Source of the DNA: Occultella glacieicola
GTDB lineage: Bacteria > Actinomycetota > Actinomycetes > Actinomycetales > Beutenbergiaceae
DNA: 64,000 nucleotides
Assembly (NCBI RefSeq): GCF_004353825.1
Contig: NZ_SMNA01000009.1
Location: 141,652 to 205,651, forward strand
Reading direction: 5' to 3'
The notes beneath the pieces are model-generated. The model did not search any database. It saw only the letters and a list, made by a program, of their open reading frames with translations, and was not told where the DNA came from. The translations under genes and the position numbers were made by a program. Of this stretch, positions 55,122 to 64,000 are shown in pieces (within the stretch, counting starts at the first letter, position 1; every line of letters begins with the position of its first letter).

Positions 55122-56318
55122 ATGAAGACCATCTCCGACCTCGGCGACCTGCGCGGGAAGCGCGTCCTGGTCCGCTCCGACTTCAACGTGCCGCTGGACG
55201 GCACCACGATCACCGACGACGGCCGAATCCGCGCGGCCCTGCCGACCATCAAGACGCTGGTCGACGGCGGAGCGAAGGTCATCGTGACCGCTCACCTCGG
55301 TCGTCCCAAGGGGGCGCCGGAGGACAAGTACTCCCTTGCGCCGGTCGCGGCGCGGCTCGGCGAGCTGCTCGGGCAGGACGTCGTCCTCGCGCCCGACACG
55401 GTCGGCCCGGGCGCGCAGGCGGCCGTGTCCGCTGCCGCTGACGGCGACGTGGTCCTGCTCGAGAACATCCGGTTCGACCCCCGGGAGACGTCCAAGGACG
55501 ACGCCGAACGCGGCGCGCTCGCGGACGACCTGGCGGCCCTCGCAGACGCCTACGTCTCCGACGGCTTCGGCGTCGTGCACCGCAAGCAGGCCAGTGTCTA
55601 CGACGTCGCGACCAAGCTGCCGGCCGCCGTCGGCGGTCTCGTGCAGAGGGAGGTTGAGGCCCTGCGGAAGGCGACCGAGGACCCGGAGCGGCCCTACGTC
55701 GTCGTCCTCGGCGGCTCCAAGGTCTCCGACAAGCTCGGCGTGATCGCCAACCTCCTCACCAAGGCTGATCGCCTGCTCATCGGAGGCGGCATGGTGTTCA
55801 CCTTCCTCGCCGCCCAGGGGCACAGCGTCGGCAAGTCGCTGCTCGAGGAGGACCAGATCGACACCGTCAAGGGGTACCTCGCCACGGCCGCCGAGAAGGG
55901 CGTGGACATCGTGCTCCCGACGGATATCGTCGTCGCGCCCGAGTTCAAGGCAGACTCCCCGGCCACCGTGGTCGCGGCGAGCGAGATCCCCGACGACCAG
56001 ATCGGCCTGGACATCGGCCCGGAGTCCGGCGCCGTGTTCGCCGAGGCGATCGCGTCCGCGCGGACCGTCGTCTGGAACGGCCCGATGGGCGTGTTCGAGT
56101 TCCCGGCGTTCGCGGGCGGCACGAAGGCGGTGGCGCAGGGTCTCGTGGACGCCACCGCGGCCGGCGCGTTCACCATCGTCGGCGGCGGCGACTCCGCGGC
56201 CGCGGTGCGCCAGCTGGACTTCGACGAAGCCGGCTTCAGCCACATCTCCACCGGTGGCGGCGCCTCCCTCGAGTTCCTCGAGGGCAAGGTCCTGCCCGGC
56301 CTCGACGTCCTGAACTGA
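55122..56318 (+). CDS. pgk: Phosphoglycerate kinase
   Basis: The 398-residue enzyme has [68 protein letters not shown] and the nucleotide-binding [12 protein letters not shown]. It transfers phosphate from 1,3-bisphosphoglycerate to ADP. GGAGG lies upstream of the ATG at 55122. It is followed by tpiA after 32 bases, with GAAGGAAGG as the ribosome site. Confidence 0.96.
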   Translation: MKTISDLGDLRGKRVLVRSDFNVPLDGTTITDDGRIRAALPTIKTLVDGGAKVIVTAHLGRPKGAPEDKYSLAPVAARLGELLGQDVVLAPDTVGPGAQAAVSAAADGDVVLLENIRFDPRETSKDDAERGALADDLAALADAYVSDGFGVVHRKQASVYDVATKLPAAVGGLVQREVEALRKATEDPERPYVVVLGGSKVSDKLGVIANLLTKADRLLIGGGMVFTFLAAQGHSVGKSLLEEDQIDTVKGYLATAAEKGVDIVLPTDIVVAPEFKADSPATVVAASEIPDDQIGLDIGPESGAVFAEAIASARTVVWNGPMGVFEFPAFAGGTKAVAQGLVDATAAGAFTIVGGGDSAAAVRQLDFDEAGFSHISTGGGASLEFLEGKVLPGLDVLN

Positions 56319-56350
56319 CCCGTCCCACGAACCGAAGGAAGGCACCACAG

Positions 56351-57148
56351 ATGGCGACCAGCCGCACCCCGCTGATGGCGGGCAACTGGAAGATGAACCT
56401 CGACCACCACGAGGCCACGCACACCGCGCAGAAGCTGGCCTGGACCCTCAAGGACGCGAAGCACGACTTCACGTCCGTCGAGGTGGTGGTCTGCCCGCCG
56501 TTCACCGACCTGCGTTCGGTGCAGACCCTGGTCGACTCCGACAAGCTCGAGATCGGCTACGGCGCGCAGGACCTCTCCGCGCACGCCAAGGGCGCCTACA
56601 CCGGCGAGATCTCCGCCGCGATGCTGGCCAAGCTCGGCGTCGGCTACGCCGTGGTCGGTCACTCGGAGCGACGCCAGTACCACGGCGAGGACGACGCCCT
56701 CGTGAACGCGAAGTCCAAGGCCGCGCTGGCCGCGGACATCATCCCGATCGTGTGCGTGGGCGAGGGCCTGGAGATCCGGCAGGCCGGCGACCAGGTGTCC
56801 TACACCCTGGCCCAGGTGGACGGCGCCTTCGCCGGGATCTCCGAGGCCGACGCCGCCCGCTCGGTCGTCGCCTACGAGCCCGTCTGGGCCATCGGTACCG
56901 GTGAGGTCGCCACCCCGGAGGACGCCCAGGAGGTCTGCGGCGCGATCCGTCGGCGGCTCGCCGAGCTGTACTCGGCCGAGGTCGCCGACTCCGTGCGCGT
57001 CCTCTACGGGGGCTCGGTGAAGTCCGGGAACGTGGCCTCGATCATGGCCCAGCCCGACGTCGACGGTGCCCTGGTCGGCGGGGCCAGCCTGGACCCGACC
57101 GAGTTCGCCGCGATCGTGCGCTACCAGTCGCACGACGTCGGCCTCTAG
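56351..57148 (+). CDS. tpiA: Triosephosphate isomerase
   Basis: The 265-residue enzyme has [12 protein letters not shown] with the substrate lysine, the electrophile in [15 protein letters not shown], the catalytic glutamate in [15 protein letters not shown] (with loop 6) and [13 protein letters not shown] as the phosphate site. It interconverts dihydroxyacetone phosphate and glyceraldehyde-3-phosphate. It is the last gene of the glycolytic block and is followed by a clear terminator. Confidence 0.96.
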   Translation: MATSRTPLMAGNWKMNLDHHEATHTAQKLAWTLKDAKHDFTSVEVVVCPPFTDLRSVQTLVDSDKLEIGYGAQDLSAHAKGAYTGEISAAMLAKLGVGYAVVGHSERRQYHGEDDALVNAKSKAALAADIIPIVCVGEGLEIRQAGDQVSYTLAQVDGAFAGISEADAARSVVAYEPVWAIGTGEVATPEDAQEVCGAIRRRLAELYSAEVADSVRVLYGGSVKSGNVASIMAQPDVDGALVGGASLDPTEFAAIVRYQSHDVGL

Positions 57149-57166
57149 GACGAGCGGTGGGCGACG

Positions 57167-57196
57167 GCGCGGGGACGATGCGTGAAGTCCCCGCGC
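57167..57196 (+). terminator. Terminator after tpiA
   Basis: Ten perfect pairs (GCGCGGGGAC and complement) with a 10-base loop lie 19 bases after the tpiA stop. Confidence 0.7.
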
Positions 57197-57204
57197 CGAT
57201 CGCG

Positions 57205-57210
57205 TAAACT
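57205..57210 (+). promoter_or_regulatory. -10-like element of secG
   Basis: TAAACT lies 66 bases before secG, directly after the tpiA terminator. No convincing -35 was found. Confidence 0.35.
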
Positions 57211-57276
57211 CACCAGGGGTTCCACGGGTGCGCGCCGTTCGCGCACGCCCACTACACGTGAGGAAGTACTGACGAC

Positions 57277-57522
57277 GTGACGGTAATGACCATCGTCCTG
57301 CAGGTCCTGCTGGTGCTCACCAGCGGCGTGCTGATCATGACGATCCTCATGCACAAGGGCAAGGGCGGCGGCCTCTCCGACATGTTCGGCGGCGGCATGT
57401 CCTCCAGCCTCGGCTCGTCCGGTGTGGCCGAGCGCAACCTCAACCGCATCACGATCGGATCCGCCGTGATCTGGGGGGTTGTGGTTGTGCTGTTGGGTCT
57501 CATCCAGAAGTTCACGATCTGA
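57277..57522 (+). CDS. secG: Preprotein translocase subunit SecG
   Basis: The 81-residue protein has two membrane helices, about residues 3-25 and 57-77, with the conserved SecG loop ILMHKGKGGGLSDMFGGGMS between. It joins SecYE in the protein export channel. GTG 57277 and ATG 57286 are both possible starts. It lies after the glycolytic genes, as in many actinobacteria. Confidence 0.93.
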   Translation: MTVMTIVLQVLLVLTSGVLIMTILMHKGKGGGLSDMFGGGMSSSLGSSGVAERNLNRITIGSAVIWGVVVVLLGLIQKFTI

Positions 57523-57537
57523 GCAGGGAGTCTTCAC

Positions 57538-57885
57538 GTGGCTGGTGGTAGTGCAATTCGGGGTTCGCGCGTCGGCGCCGGACCGATGGGCGAGGCCGAG
57601 CGGGGCGACGCCGCGCCGCGGGTGTGGATCTCCTACTGGTGCGCGTCGGGCCACGAGACCCGCCCGAGCTTCGCCCAGGAGCCCGGCATGGTGGTCCCGG
57701 AGACGTGGGACTGCCCGCGCTGCGGCCTGCCCGCCGGTCAGGACCAGGCGAACCCGCCGTCGGCCCCCAAGAACGAGCCGTACAAGACCCACCTCGCGTA
57801 CGTGAAGGAGCGCCGTACCGACTCCGACGGCGCCGCCCTCCTCGACGAGGCGCTCGCGGCCCTGCGGGCCCGGCGCGGCGGCTGA
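57538..57885 (+). CDS. rbpA: RNA polymerase-binding protein RbpA
   Basis: The 115-residue protein begins MAGGSAIRGSRVGAGPMGEA, the family's N-terminal tail plus basic linker. The core domain has VWISYWCASGHETRPSF and ETWDCPRCGLPAGQD. The C-terminal sigma-interacting helix region is KTHLAYVKERRTDSDGAALL. RbpA stabilises open complexes with the principal sigma factor and is restricted to actinobacteria. It lies 15 bases after secG. Confidence 0.95.
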   Translation: MAGGSAIRGSRVGAGPMGEAERGDAAPRVWISYWCASGHETRPSFAQEPGMVVPETWDCPRCGLPAGQDQANPPSAPKNEPYKTHLAYVKERRTDSDGAALLDEALAALRARRGG

Positions 57886-57939
57886 CGCGCGGTCCGAACT
57901 GCCCGCTGGGCCCGGCCCCACCGAACTGCCTGATGTGGT

Positions 57940-57971
57940 GTGGTTCCGACGTACCGGTACGTCGGAATCAC
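57940..57971. terminator. Bidirectional terminator after rbpA
   Basis: A 24-base perfect palindrome (57944-57967, TTCCGACGTACC and complement) is extended by four more pairs including one G-U. It lies between converging genes. Confidence 0.75.
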
Positions 57972-57984
57972 GCTGCTCCCGCGA

Positions 57985-59577
57985 CTACCCTCGAGTCCCG
58001 GCACTCTCCGTGTCGGCACCCATCGGTTCAGCCGACACCAGGAACGGGCGCAGCAGCCCCGGCACGGCCTCATCGGCGAGGTCGAGGCCGGCTCCCTCAC
58101 CCACGTCGACGACGGAGTACCTGCCCCGGCTCGCGGCCGTGGTGGCCGTCACCGTGAGCACGCCGACCCGTCGTTGGAACACCGACTGCCGGATCCGCCA
58201 GCCGATGATCCCCGGCCGGGACAGGGCCACGGTGCTGCGCCGGATGCTGCCGCGGCGGGCCACCAGGTGGTCCGGGGTGAGGGCGTTGCCGAGGCTGCGG
58301 GCGCCGTCCACGGCGACCGCGACCGCGACCACCGAACCGATGATCGCGGCGACGATCATGACCGAGGTCCAGAACGCCGTCGGGCGGGTAAGGCCCACCA
58401 GCACGCCGACCGCGGCGACCAGCCCGACGACCACCAGCCCGGCCCGGAACAGCCGCCGGTTCCGGGCCGCCCGCGGGTGCGGACTGAGCCCCGGTAGGGC
58501 CTCGCCGAGGAGTCGTTCGGCGACGGCGACCGGGACGGCCCGGGGTGAGGCCGGCACCAGGGTGGCCGACTCCTGCTTCTCGGCGTCGGCGCTCAGGCCG
58601 GTGGCCAGGACGTCCAGTCGCGCCGCCCGGGCGAGGCGGATCCCGAGCGGCTCCACCAGGTCGACGCCGCGCACCCGGGCCTCGTCGAAGCTGATCGACC
58701 GGGACGTGAGCAGCCCTCGACGCACCCGCAGGGTGCCGTGCGCACGTTCCAGCCGGTAGCCCCACCAGGCCTCGAGGCCCAGGGCGGTCAGGCCGATCGC
58801 GCCGAGCACCACGAACACCACGACGGCGCCCAGCAGCGCCGGCCAGGCCCCGAACCGGTCGGCCAGGGTCTGTGCCCACTCCACCGGCAGCCCGGGCACG
58901 CCGAACCACTCCGCCACCTGGAACACGGCCCCCGCCGCGCCGGCGGCGATCAGCAGGGTGAAGATCGACAGGGGCACGTACCGGACCCACTGCGGCGACC
59001 AGGACGCCAGAGCCGGGGCGGAGTCGGCATCGGCCCCGGTGCCCGTGTCGGTCCGGGCCCGGTGGAGCAGGTCGGTGCGCAACCGCTCACCCCCGGCCCT
59101 GGTGATCGGGTCCAGCACGATCGTCTGACCGTCGCCCTCGCTGACCTTCTCCCCGGTGCCGATGGACAACCGGACCAGCCCGAACGCCCGCAGCAGCACG
59201 TTCGCGGTCAGGTCCACGTTCCGGATCCGTTCCCGGGCCAGGGACCGGCGGCGCTTGAACAGGATGCCGCTGTGCATCTCGAGGCGGCTCTCGGTGAGCC
59301 GGTACCGGGTGGTGCGCCAGCGCAGGTGGTCGGCGATCGCGGAGCCGATCGTGACCGCGAGCGTGCCGCCCACGCACCAGGCGAGCGCCGCGGGCCCGGC
59401 CTCGCTCTGCGCCCAGATCGGGACGACGATGAGGACCGAACTGCCCGCGAAGACCGCGAACAGCGTGATCGCGGTGACGAGCACGGTCCTGCGGTCGAGG
59501 ATGAGCCAGTCGGTCTCCACCTCCGGTTCGCCGGGCGGCGTCGCCGCCGAGGTCGCGAGGTCCTCGGCGCCGTTCAC
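57985..59577 (-). CDS. Large PH-domain membrane protein (YdbT-like)
   Basis: The 530-residue protein has membrane helix pairs near residues 30-75, 185-260 and 370-420. Each is followed by a bacterial PH domain (bPH_2): RYRLTESRLEMHSGILFKRR, RLERAHGTLRVRRGLLTSRS and LTPDHLVARRGSIRRSTVAL. This three-repeat plan matches YdbT/YdbS proteins, whose role is unclear; in Bacillus they affect antimicrobial peptide resistance. The GTG at 59577 overlaps the stop of the smaller partner gene upstream. Confidence 0.85.
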   Translation of the reverse strand: MNGAEDLATSAATPPGEPEVETDWLILDRRTVLVTAITLFAVFAGSSVLIVVPIWAQSEAGPAALAWCVGGTLAVTIGSAIADHLRWRTTRYRLTESRLEMHSGILFKRRRSLARERIRNVDLTANVLLRAFGLVRLSIGTGEKVSEGDGQTIVLDPITRAGGERLRTDLLHRARTDTGTGADADSAPALASWSPQWVRYVPLSIFTLLIAAGAAGAVFQVAEWFGVPGLPVEWAQTLADRFGAWPALLGAVVVFVVLGAIGLTALGLEAWWGYRLERAHGTLRVRRGLLTSRSISFDEARVRGVDLVEPLGIRLARAARLDVLATGLSADAEKQESATLVPASPRAVPVAVAERLLGEALPGLSPHPRAARNRRLFRAGLVVVGLVAAVGVLVGLTRPTAFWTSVMIVAAIIGSVVAVAVAVDGARSLGNALTPDHLVARRGSIRRSTVALSRPGIIGWRIRQSVFQRRVGVLTVTATTAASRGRYSVVDVGEGAGLDLADEAVPGLLRPFLVSAEPMGADTESAGTRG

Positions 59578-60080
59578 GTCGCGTCCCCGGGGGTGGCGTT
59601 GGTGACGATCGTCAGCTCGTGCGCGAGCTCGGTGGCCTGGGCGTCGTCGAGCCCGGCGATCGACACCGGTCCCGCCGCCGACGCCGTGGTGACCACCACG
59701 GTGGCGAGCCCGAACGCCCGCTGCAGCGGCCCACGGGTGGTGTCCACGGTCTGGATCCTGCTCATCGGCGCCACCCGCCAGGTCTGCCAGAAGTACCCGG
59801 TCCGGGTGTACACGGCGTGCTCGGTGACCTCCCACCGGTGCTTGGCGTACCACCACAGCGGCAGCGCCACGGCCAGCCCACCGCCGACCACGATCACGAC
59901 GGCGGCGGGGCCGAGCAGCCAGACCCGGGCCGGCGCGATGATGATGCCGAGCACCACCAGCGGCAGCGCGATCACGGCGGTCCAGATGATCGCGCTCCAG
60001 CGCCACCAGGCGACCACCCGGCGGTCGTACCGGTGCCGCGGCGGGCGCAGCTGCATCCCGGTCGTACGCGGCGCCGGCAT
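59574..60080 (-). CDS. Small PH-domain membrane protein (YdbS-like)
   Basis: The 168-residue protein has two helices (about 28-50 and 55-78) and one bPH_2 domain: HRWEVTEHAVYTRTGYFWQT, WRVAPMSRIQTVDTTRGPLQ, then VVVTTASAAGPVSIAGL. It is the expected partner of the larger YdbT-like protein encoded directly downstream. Its ATG shares one base with the methyltransferase stop upstream, so the three genes form an operon. Confidence 0.85.
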   Translation of the reverse strand: MPAPRTTGMQLRPPRHRYDRRVVAWWRWSAIIWTAVIALPLVVLGIIIAPARVWLLGPAAVVIVVGGGLAVALPLWWYAKHRWEVTEHAVYTRTGYFWQTWRVAPMSRIQTVDTTRGPLQRAFGLATVVVTTASAAGPVSIAGLDDAQATELAHELTIVTNATPGDAT

Positions 60081-60748
60081 CAGCGCACGTACGCCAGGAC
60101 GATGCCGTCGTAGCCCTTGCTCCCGACGGTCTGCAGCGCCGTGGCGTCGACGCGCTGCTCCGCGACCAACGTGGCGAGCGCGTCGACCATCGCGCGGGTG
60201 CCCCGGACGTCGGGACGGTCGCTCTGCGGATCGGTGACCGCGCCACCGCGCACCACGTTGTCCACGACGATCAACCCGCCGGGCCGGGTCAGGCGCAGTG
60301 CCCAGTCGAGGTAACCCGGGTTGTTCTGCTTGTCGGCGTCGATGAAGACGAGGTCGAACGGTGCGTCGATGTCCGCCGCGACGCCCGGGAGGGTCTCCAG
60401 CGCGGACCCGACCCGAACCTCGACGAGGTCCTGCAGGCCGGCCCGCTCGATGTTCTCCCGGGCGATCCGGGCGTGTTCGGGGGAGTACTCCAGGGTGATC
60501 AGGGCGCCGTCGACGGGCAGCGCCCGGGCCAGATGGATCGTGGAGTACCCGAACAACGTGCCGACCTCCAGGACCCGCCGCGCCGAGACGGTGCGGGCCA
60601 GCACGCCGAGCAGTCCGCCGAGGAGGTCCGAGACCTGGATCTGGGGCAGGTCGGAGCCGGCCTCGACCGACTCGGTCAGGACCCGGTCGCGGGGGCGGAG
60701 ACGGTCGGCGAAATAACGGTCGACTTCGGTCCATCGTGCGGTGTCCAT
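60080..60748 (-). CDS. Class I O-methyltransferase (family 3)
   Basis: The 222-residue protein belongs to the catechol/caffeoyl-CoA O-methyltransferase type: SARRVLEVGTLFGYSTIHLA is the SAM motif, ALITLEYSPEHARIARENIE follows, and FDLVFIDADKQNNPGYLDWA and GGLIVVDNVVRGGAV hold the metal-binding D-A-D and D-N residues. It should methylate a hydroxyl group with Mg2+ help. Its substrate is unknown. It leads the operon with the PH-domain genes, a pairing seen often but unexplained. Confidence 0.88.
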   Translation of the reverse strand: MDTARWTEVDRYFADRLRPRDRVLTESVEAGSDLPQIQVSDLLGGLLGVLARTVSARRVLEVGTLFGYSTIHLARALPVDGALITLEYSPEHARIARENIERAGLQDLVEVRVGSALETLPGVAADIDAPFDLVFIDADKQNNPGYLDWALRLTRPGGLIVVDNVVRGGAVTDPQSDRPDVRGTRAMVDALATLVAEQRVDATALQTVGSKGYDGIVLAYVR

Positions 60749-60952
60749 ACCCCGATCCTGACAAACCCGGAGGGTCCTGACCAGGGGTGCACCGATCCGC
60801 TACGGTGACACGCGAGGGGGTCGATGGGGCCATCTGCCCACACATCGCCGCAGAATCCGGCGGCATTCGGTGTGTGGAATCGATAGCGTGCTCCCTGTTG
60901 CCGACCTCGCGTTGCGCGAACACATTCGACGCCAGTACCGAAGGGAGAACGG

Positions 60953-62521
60953 ATGAGCGGCGATGCACCACTCCCGCAGTCCGCATCACCGAGGACCGAG
61001 CCGGGTGACCTCACGCCGGAGCTCGTCGAGACCGATATCTGGACCGACGACATGGTCGCGCGCGCGGGCATCCCCGTGGTCCCCGTGCCGTTCGTGACGG
61101 TGGGTGGCGGCATCGGTTCCTTCGTGACCGTGGACTACCTGCGGATCTACGGCGTGCCGGCGCAGCAGATCGTGGTCCTGACCGGCCTCGACGTGCCCTG
61201 GCAGAGCTACGAGTACCTCACCCGGGTCTCGCAGATCCCACGCACGGAGCGGCTCCGCTCGGACTCCCAGTCCCGACCGGACAACATCTGGGGCTTCCCG
61301 TCCTACGCGGTCTCCGAGGCGTTCGCGGCGAAGAACCTCAAGGATTTCCTGTGGCCGCTGTGGAACGTGTTCACCGAGCCGATCCTGACGAACTACTACA
61401 CCCCGAGGGCGGGGCAGGCCTTCTCCGGCATGGAGAAGGAGATGAACCGGATCGGCTATCTGCAGTCCGTGCGCAAGGGGCAGGTCCGGATGGTCCGCCG
61501 GCGTGCCGGGGGCGGCTACTACACGATCCTGACCCCGCCCGCGGGGGCCGCGCCGACGAAGCGGATCGCCTACCAGAGCCAGTACGTGCACATCGCGATC
61601 GGTTACCCGGGCCTTCGGCTGCTGAAGGACCTGCAGGACTACCGGCTCACGTACCGCGATCCCACCAAGGTGGTGAACGCGTACGAGCCGCACGAGCACG
61701 TCTACGACCAGTTGCGGATCCGTCCGGGCAAGGTGGTCGTGCGCGGTGGCGGCATCGTCGCGTCCCGGGTGCTGCAACGGCTCATCGACGACCGGGACAA
61801 GTACCACCTTCAGACGGAGATCCTCCAGGTGTTCCGGACGTTCTACACCGGGCCGCACGGGAAGGACATCTTCAACCGGCGTCCCGGCGGGCACGGATGG
61901 GCCTACCAGGGCTTCAACTACCCGAAGTCGGTGTGGGGCGGCCAGCTGAAGGAGAAGATGGCCAAGCTCGAGGGCGAGGCCCGCGCGCAGGCCTACGAGG
62001 AGATGGGCGGCACGAACACCCCGTTCCGCCGGAACTGGCTGGAGCAGCTCAAGCGGGGCCGGTCGCAGGGCTGGTACCGGGAGATGCAGGGCACGTTCGA
62101 CAACATCCGCCCGGGGCCGAACGGCGCCGGCGTGGTGGTCGCGATGGACACCCAGCACGGCCGGCTCGAGGAATACGCCGACTTCGTGATCGACTGCACC
62201 GGCCTCGAGGCGGACATCCGGGAGAGCCGCGTGCTCGCGGATCTGCTCGACCACAGCGGCGCCGGCCGTAATCCCAAGGGGCGCCTCGACGTCAACGCGC
62301 AGTTCGAGGTGATCGGCACCCGCAGCCGCCCGGGCCGTCTGTACGCCTCCGGGAGCTCGACGCTCGGCGGCCCGTTCCCGGGCGTCGACACGTTCCTGGG
62401 GCTGCAGATCTCCGCCCAGGAGATCGCCGACGACCTCGCCCGAGTGGGCTTCGTGAAGAGAATGGGTCCGGGACGGTCCATCGCGCAATGGTGGCGCTGG
62501 GCCCGGAACCGGCCGATCTAG
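60953..62521 (+). CDS. Dinucleotide-binding-fold protein of unknown function
   Basis: The 522-residue protein has two Rossmann-type glycine motifs: FVTVGGGIGSFVTVDYLRI (about residues 48-66) and VVVRGGGIVASRVLQRLID (about 262-280). It also has a C-terminal D-C-T-G-like stretch (DFVIDCTGLEAD) and SGSSTLGGPFPGVDTFLGLQ, as in FAD/NAD-binding oxidoreductases. Between lie aromatic-rich segments (FLWPLWNVFTEPILTNYYTP, GHGWAYQGFNYPKSVWGG) that I do not recognise. It may be a flavoprotein or a nucleotide sensor. It is followed after 10 bases by a membrane protein gene, and then by a probable FHA gene. Confidence 0.65.
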   Translation: MSGDAPLPQSASPRTEPGDLTPELVETDIWTDDMVARAGIPVVPVPFVTVGGGIGSFVTVDYLRIYGVPAQQIVVLTGLDVPWQSYEYLTRVSQIPRTERLRSDSQSRPDNIWGFPSYAVSEAFAAKNLKDFLWPLWNVFTEPILTNYYTPRAGQAFSGMEKEMNRIGYLQSVRKGQVRMVRRRAGGGYYTILTPPAGAAPTKRIAYQSQYVHIAIGYPGLRLLKDLQDYRLTYRDPTKVVNAYEPHEHVYDQLRIRPGKVVVRGGGIVASRVLQRLIDDRDKYHLQTEILQVFRTFYTGPHGKDIFNRRPGGHGWAYQGFNYPKSVWGGQLKEKMAKLEGEARAQAYEEMGGTNTPFRRNWLEQLKRGRSQGWYREMQGTFDNIRPGPNGAGVVVAMDTQHGRLEEYADFVIDCTGLEADIRESRVLADLLDHSGAGRNPKGRLDVNAQFEVIGTRSRPGRLYASGSSTLGGPFPGVDTFLGLQISAQEIADDLARVGFVKRMGPGRSIAQWWRWARNRPI

Positions 62522-62531
62522 GAAGGCAACC

Positions 62532-62966
62532 GTGCTACCCACCCTGAACGGCCGACTTCAGTCACGGATCCTCGTCACCGCCATCCTCGGCGGGATCTGG
62601 ACGCTCCTCATCACCCCCGTGCTGCCGACGGGTGCACCGCTGGGCGAGAGTTACCGGACGACCTTCATCATCCTGCTCACGGTCATCGTGCTCGGCGTCC
62701 TCTGGGAGTTCCTCTACCACTTCCTCCAGCAGTTCCGGTGGGAGAAGGACTGGCCCTCGAGCTGGGGCCTGTTCACCGGGATCAACGAGGGCCTGCTGAT
62801 CTGGCTGCTGATCAACGTCGGCGGGGTCCCCGGCGTCGCGCACGTGCCCGGCTGGGCCTACCTGATCCAGTTCGTCACCACCTGGTTCCTCATCTGGGCG
62901 GCCCAGAACGGACCGTTGCGGGTTCCGTTCATCCGCTGGCGTTTCAATGGAGGTCGTTTCCTGTGA
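62532..62966 (+). CDS. Four-helix membrane protein
   Basis: The 144-residue protein has four hydrophobic helices (about 12-30, 42-62, 82-100, 108-128) with conserved-looking aromatic loops (WEFLYHFLQQFRWEKDWPSS, NGPLRVPFIRWRFNGGRFL). No family is recognised. It begins with GTG, has GGAAGG upstream, and overlaps the next gene by 4 bases (GTGA). The dinucleotide-binding protein upstream may depend on it for membrane contact. Confidence 0.65.
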   Translation: MLPTLNGRLQSRILVTAILGGIWTLLITPVLPTGAPLGESYRTTFIILLTVIVLGVLWEFLYHFLQQFRWEKDWPSSWGLFTGINEGLLIWLLINVGGVPGVAHVPGWAYLIQFVTTWFLIWAAQNGPLRVPFIRWRFNGGRFL

Positions 62967-64000
62967 AGGTGAACTTCGACGATGTTCCGGCACGCGTCCA
63001 CCCGGGCCGCCACCACCTGGTGCGGCTGCCGGGGGTGGTCGCGATCATCCGGACCGACCCGGGCACCGACCCGGACGCGGCGAACGACCTGCTGGAGCGC
63101 ATCCAGACGTCCTCCCGGACCGCGCCGACGGCACCCGGGCGCGACCTCGCCCGGCAGCTGTCCATCTGGCTGAGCCGGTTCGAGGAGACCAACGGGGTGG
63201 CACCCGGCTTCGGGGCCATCTCGGCCAGTGAGGACGGCGTCGCGATCTTCCTGTACGGGGACGTGAGCGTCACCGAGCGCACCGGTGCGGCCGACCTGCC
63301 CGCAGAGGACCGGGTCGCCCTCTTCGGCAAGGACGCGGCGTTCACCGTGGACCGGCTGCTGCCGTGGCCCGCGGGAGCGCTGCAGCTGATCGCCGATGAC
63401 GACGCCGACGGCGAACTGGACATCCCCGAAAACGCCGCGGATGCCCTCGCGGCCGCCGAGGGCCCGATGCCCGACTGGGCCGGGTTCCACCGGGGCGTCA
63501 CGCCCGGCGGCGGTGTGCTCCTCGGCCCGATCACCGCGCACATGGGCGACCCCGTCGCACCAGTCCCGGCGCCGTCGTCCGCCAGCCACCTGGCCGACGT
63601 CCCGGTGCCGTCCGGGCCCGCGCCGCACGCACCGGTGCCGGGCGCGTCGGCCACGCTGGTCGGCTCCGTCTACGACGCCGAAGCGATGTCCGACGGCGCC
63701 GCGATGGCCGGCGAGGACGTGGCCGGCGGTGCGACGGCCGACGACGAACTGGCCGACGCGATGGCCCACGGCGGCCCGCACGGTGAAGCCATGAGCGACG
63801 CCGAGGCGAATTCGGACGGGGAGTCCATGGCCGGCGCCGACGGGCCGATGGCCCAGGCGGCGGCCGAGCCCGCCAGCCCGGCGTCCCCCTCGGCCGGGAC
63901 GCCGGTGGTCCCGCCGCCGCCGTCCGCGGGGACCCCGGTGGTGCCCCCGGCCCCGTCGGCCGGCACGCCCGTGACGCCCGAGCCGCCGGCGGGTGCAAAG
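62963..64000 (+). CDS. N-terminal part of a probable FHA-domain protein
   Basis: The frame is open to the window edge, with 346 codons seen. Residues 1-170 form a folded domain: FGAISASEDGVAIFLYGDVS, then VDRLLPWPAGALQLIADD. From memory, this pattern opens actinobacterial proteins that end in an FHA phosphothreonine-binding domain. Residues 200-346 are disordered: Ala/Pro/Glu/Asp-rich, with three repeats of PSAGTPVVPP near the edge. The FHA domain itself is not in view. The GTG at 62963 overlaps the stop of the membrane protein gene. Confidence 0.55.
   Translation, partial: MKVNFDDVPARVHPGRHHLVRLPGVVAIIRTDPGTDPDAANDLLERIQTSSRTAPTAPGRDLARQLSIWLSRFEETNGVAPGFGAISASEDGVAIFLYGDVSVTERTGAADLPAEDRVALFGKDAAFTVDRLLPWPAGALQLIADDDADGELDIPENAADALAAAEGPMPDWAGFHRGVTPGGGVLLGPITAHMGDPVAPVPAPSSASHLADVPVPSGPAPHAPVPGASATLVGSVYDAEAMSDGAAMAGEDVAGGATADDELADAMAHGGPHGEAMSDAEANSDGESMAGADGPMAQAAAEPASPASPSAGTPVVPPPPSAGTPVVPPAPSAGTPVTPEPPAGAK

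Noticed and set aside
57985..60989. Fusion of the PH-domain and upstream coding regions into longer products
   Set aside because: Overlapping stop and start codons at 59574-59577 and 60078-60082 show three separate genes.

Overview
The window is high-GC DNA from an actinomycete, most likely a member of the Micrococcales. The evidence is the presence of RbpA, WhiA, an ANTAR regulator of the PdtaR type, a dephospho-CoA kinase fused to a GrpB-like domain, a TCGAAC-N4-GTNCGA damage box, and many genes that start with GTG a few bases after a TANNNT hexamer (probable leaderless mRNAs). No insertion sequence, prophage, CRISPR array or rRNA operon was seen. Coding density is high and base composition looks even throughout.

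Layout. 1-12.4 kb: the 5' part of a membrane/kinase-like gene, a small membrane protein, a formylglycine-generating-enzyme-like protein overlapping an AviRa-like 23S rRNA methyltransferase, a lipoprotein, a DUF1345 membrane protein, a cupin, a bacterial voltage-gated cation channel, a flavodoxin, a glycine betaine-type ABC importer (proV-proW-proX), and a two-gene unit made of an LQRSAGN-motif cysteine-peptidase-like protein and a probable beta-propeller. 12.4-28.2 kb: a tRNA-Leu(CAA)-like gene, pdtaR, an acetyltransferase, a thioesterase, polA, a methyltransferase, rpsA, pcp, coaE, an ABC-2 exporter with a divergent TetR regulator, an OsmC protein, a carboxylesterase and uvrB. 28.2-32.5 kb: a metacaspase-like gene divergent from a CHAT protease gene whose product carries one membrane helix and a CBM9-like outer domain. 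32.5-37.7 kb: an RpiR regulator, a SIS protein and an NgcEFG-type GlcNAc/chitobiose importer. 37.7-40.7 kb: an M23 peptidase without signal peptide and a zinc-ribbon/Ig-like/four-helix membrane protein. 40.9-48.1 kb: a TerC transporter behind a yybP-ykoY (Mn2+) riboswitch, a YciI protein, a metallo-hydrolase, a GH15 hydrolase and uvrA with a LexA-type box. 48.3-57.9 kb: a second OsmC protein, uvrC-rapZ-yvcK-whiA, gap-pgk-tpiA, secG and rbpA. 57.9-64 kb: two PH-domain membrane proteins and an O-methyltransferase, then a dinucleotide-binding protein, a four-helix membrane protein and the start of a probable FHA-domain protein running off the edge.

How the parts fit. The uvrA, uvrB, uvrC and polA genes make up most of nucleotide excision repair. 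gap-pgk-tpiA is the lower glycolytic operon and follows the rapZ-yvcK-whiA cell-wall/division block. The most unusual material is the set of putative conflict or signalling proteins: the metacaspase and the transmembrane CHAT protease sharing a divergent promoter region, the LQRSAGN cargo-like peptidase, the signal-less M23 hydrolase, the zinc-ribbon membrane protein, and the right-edge dinucleotide-binding/membrane/FHA-like unit. No structural gene of a contractile injection system is visible here, so any link to one is inference.
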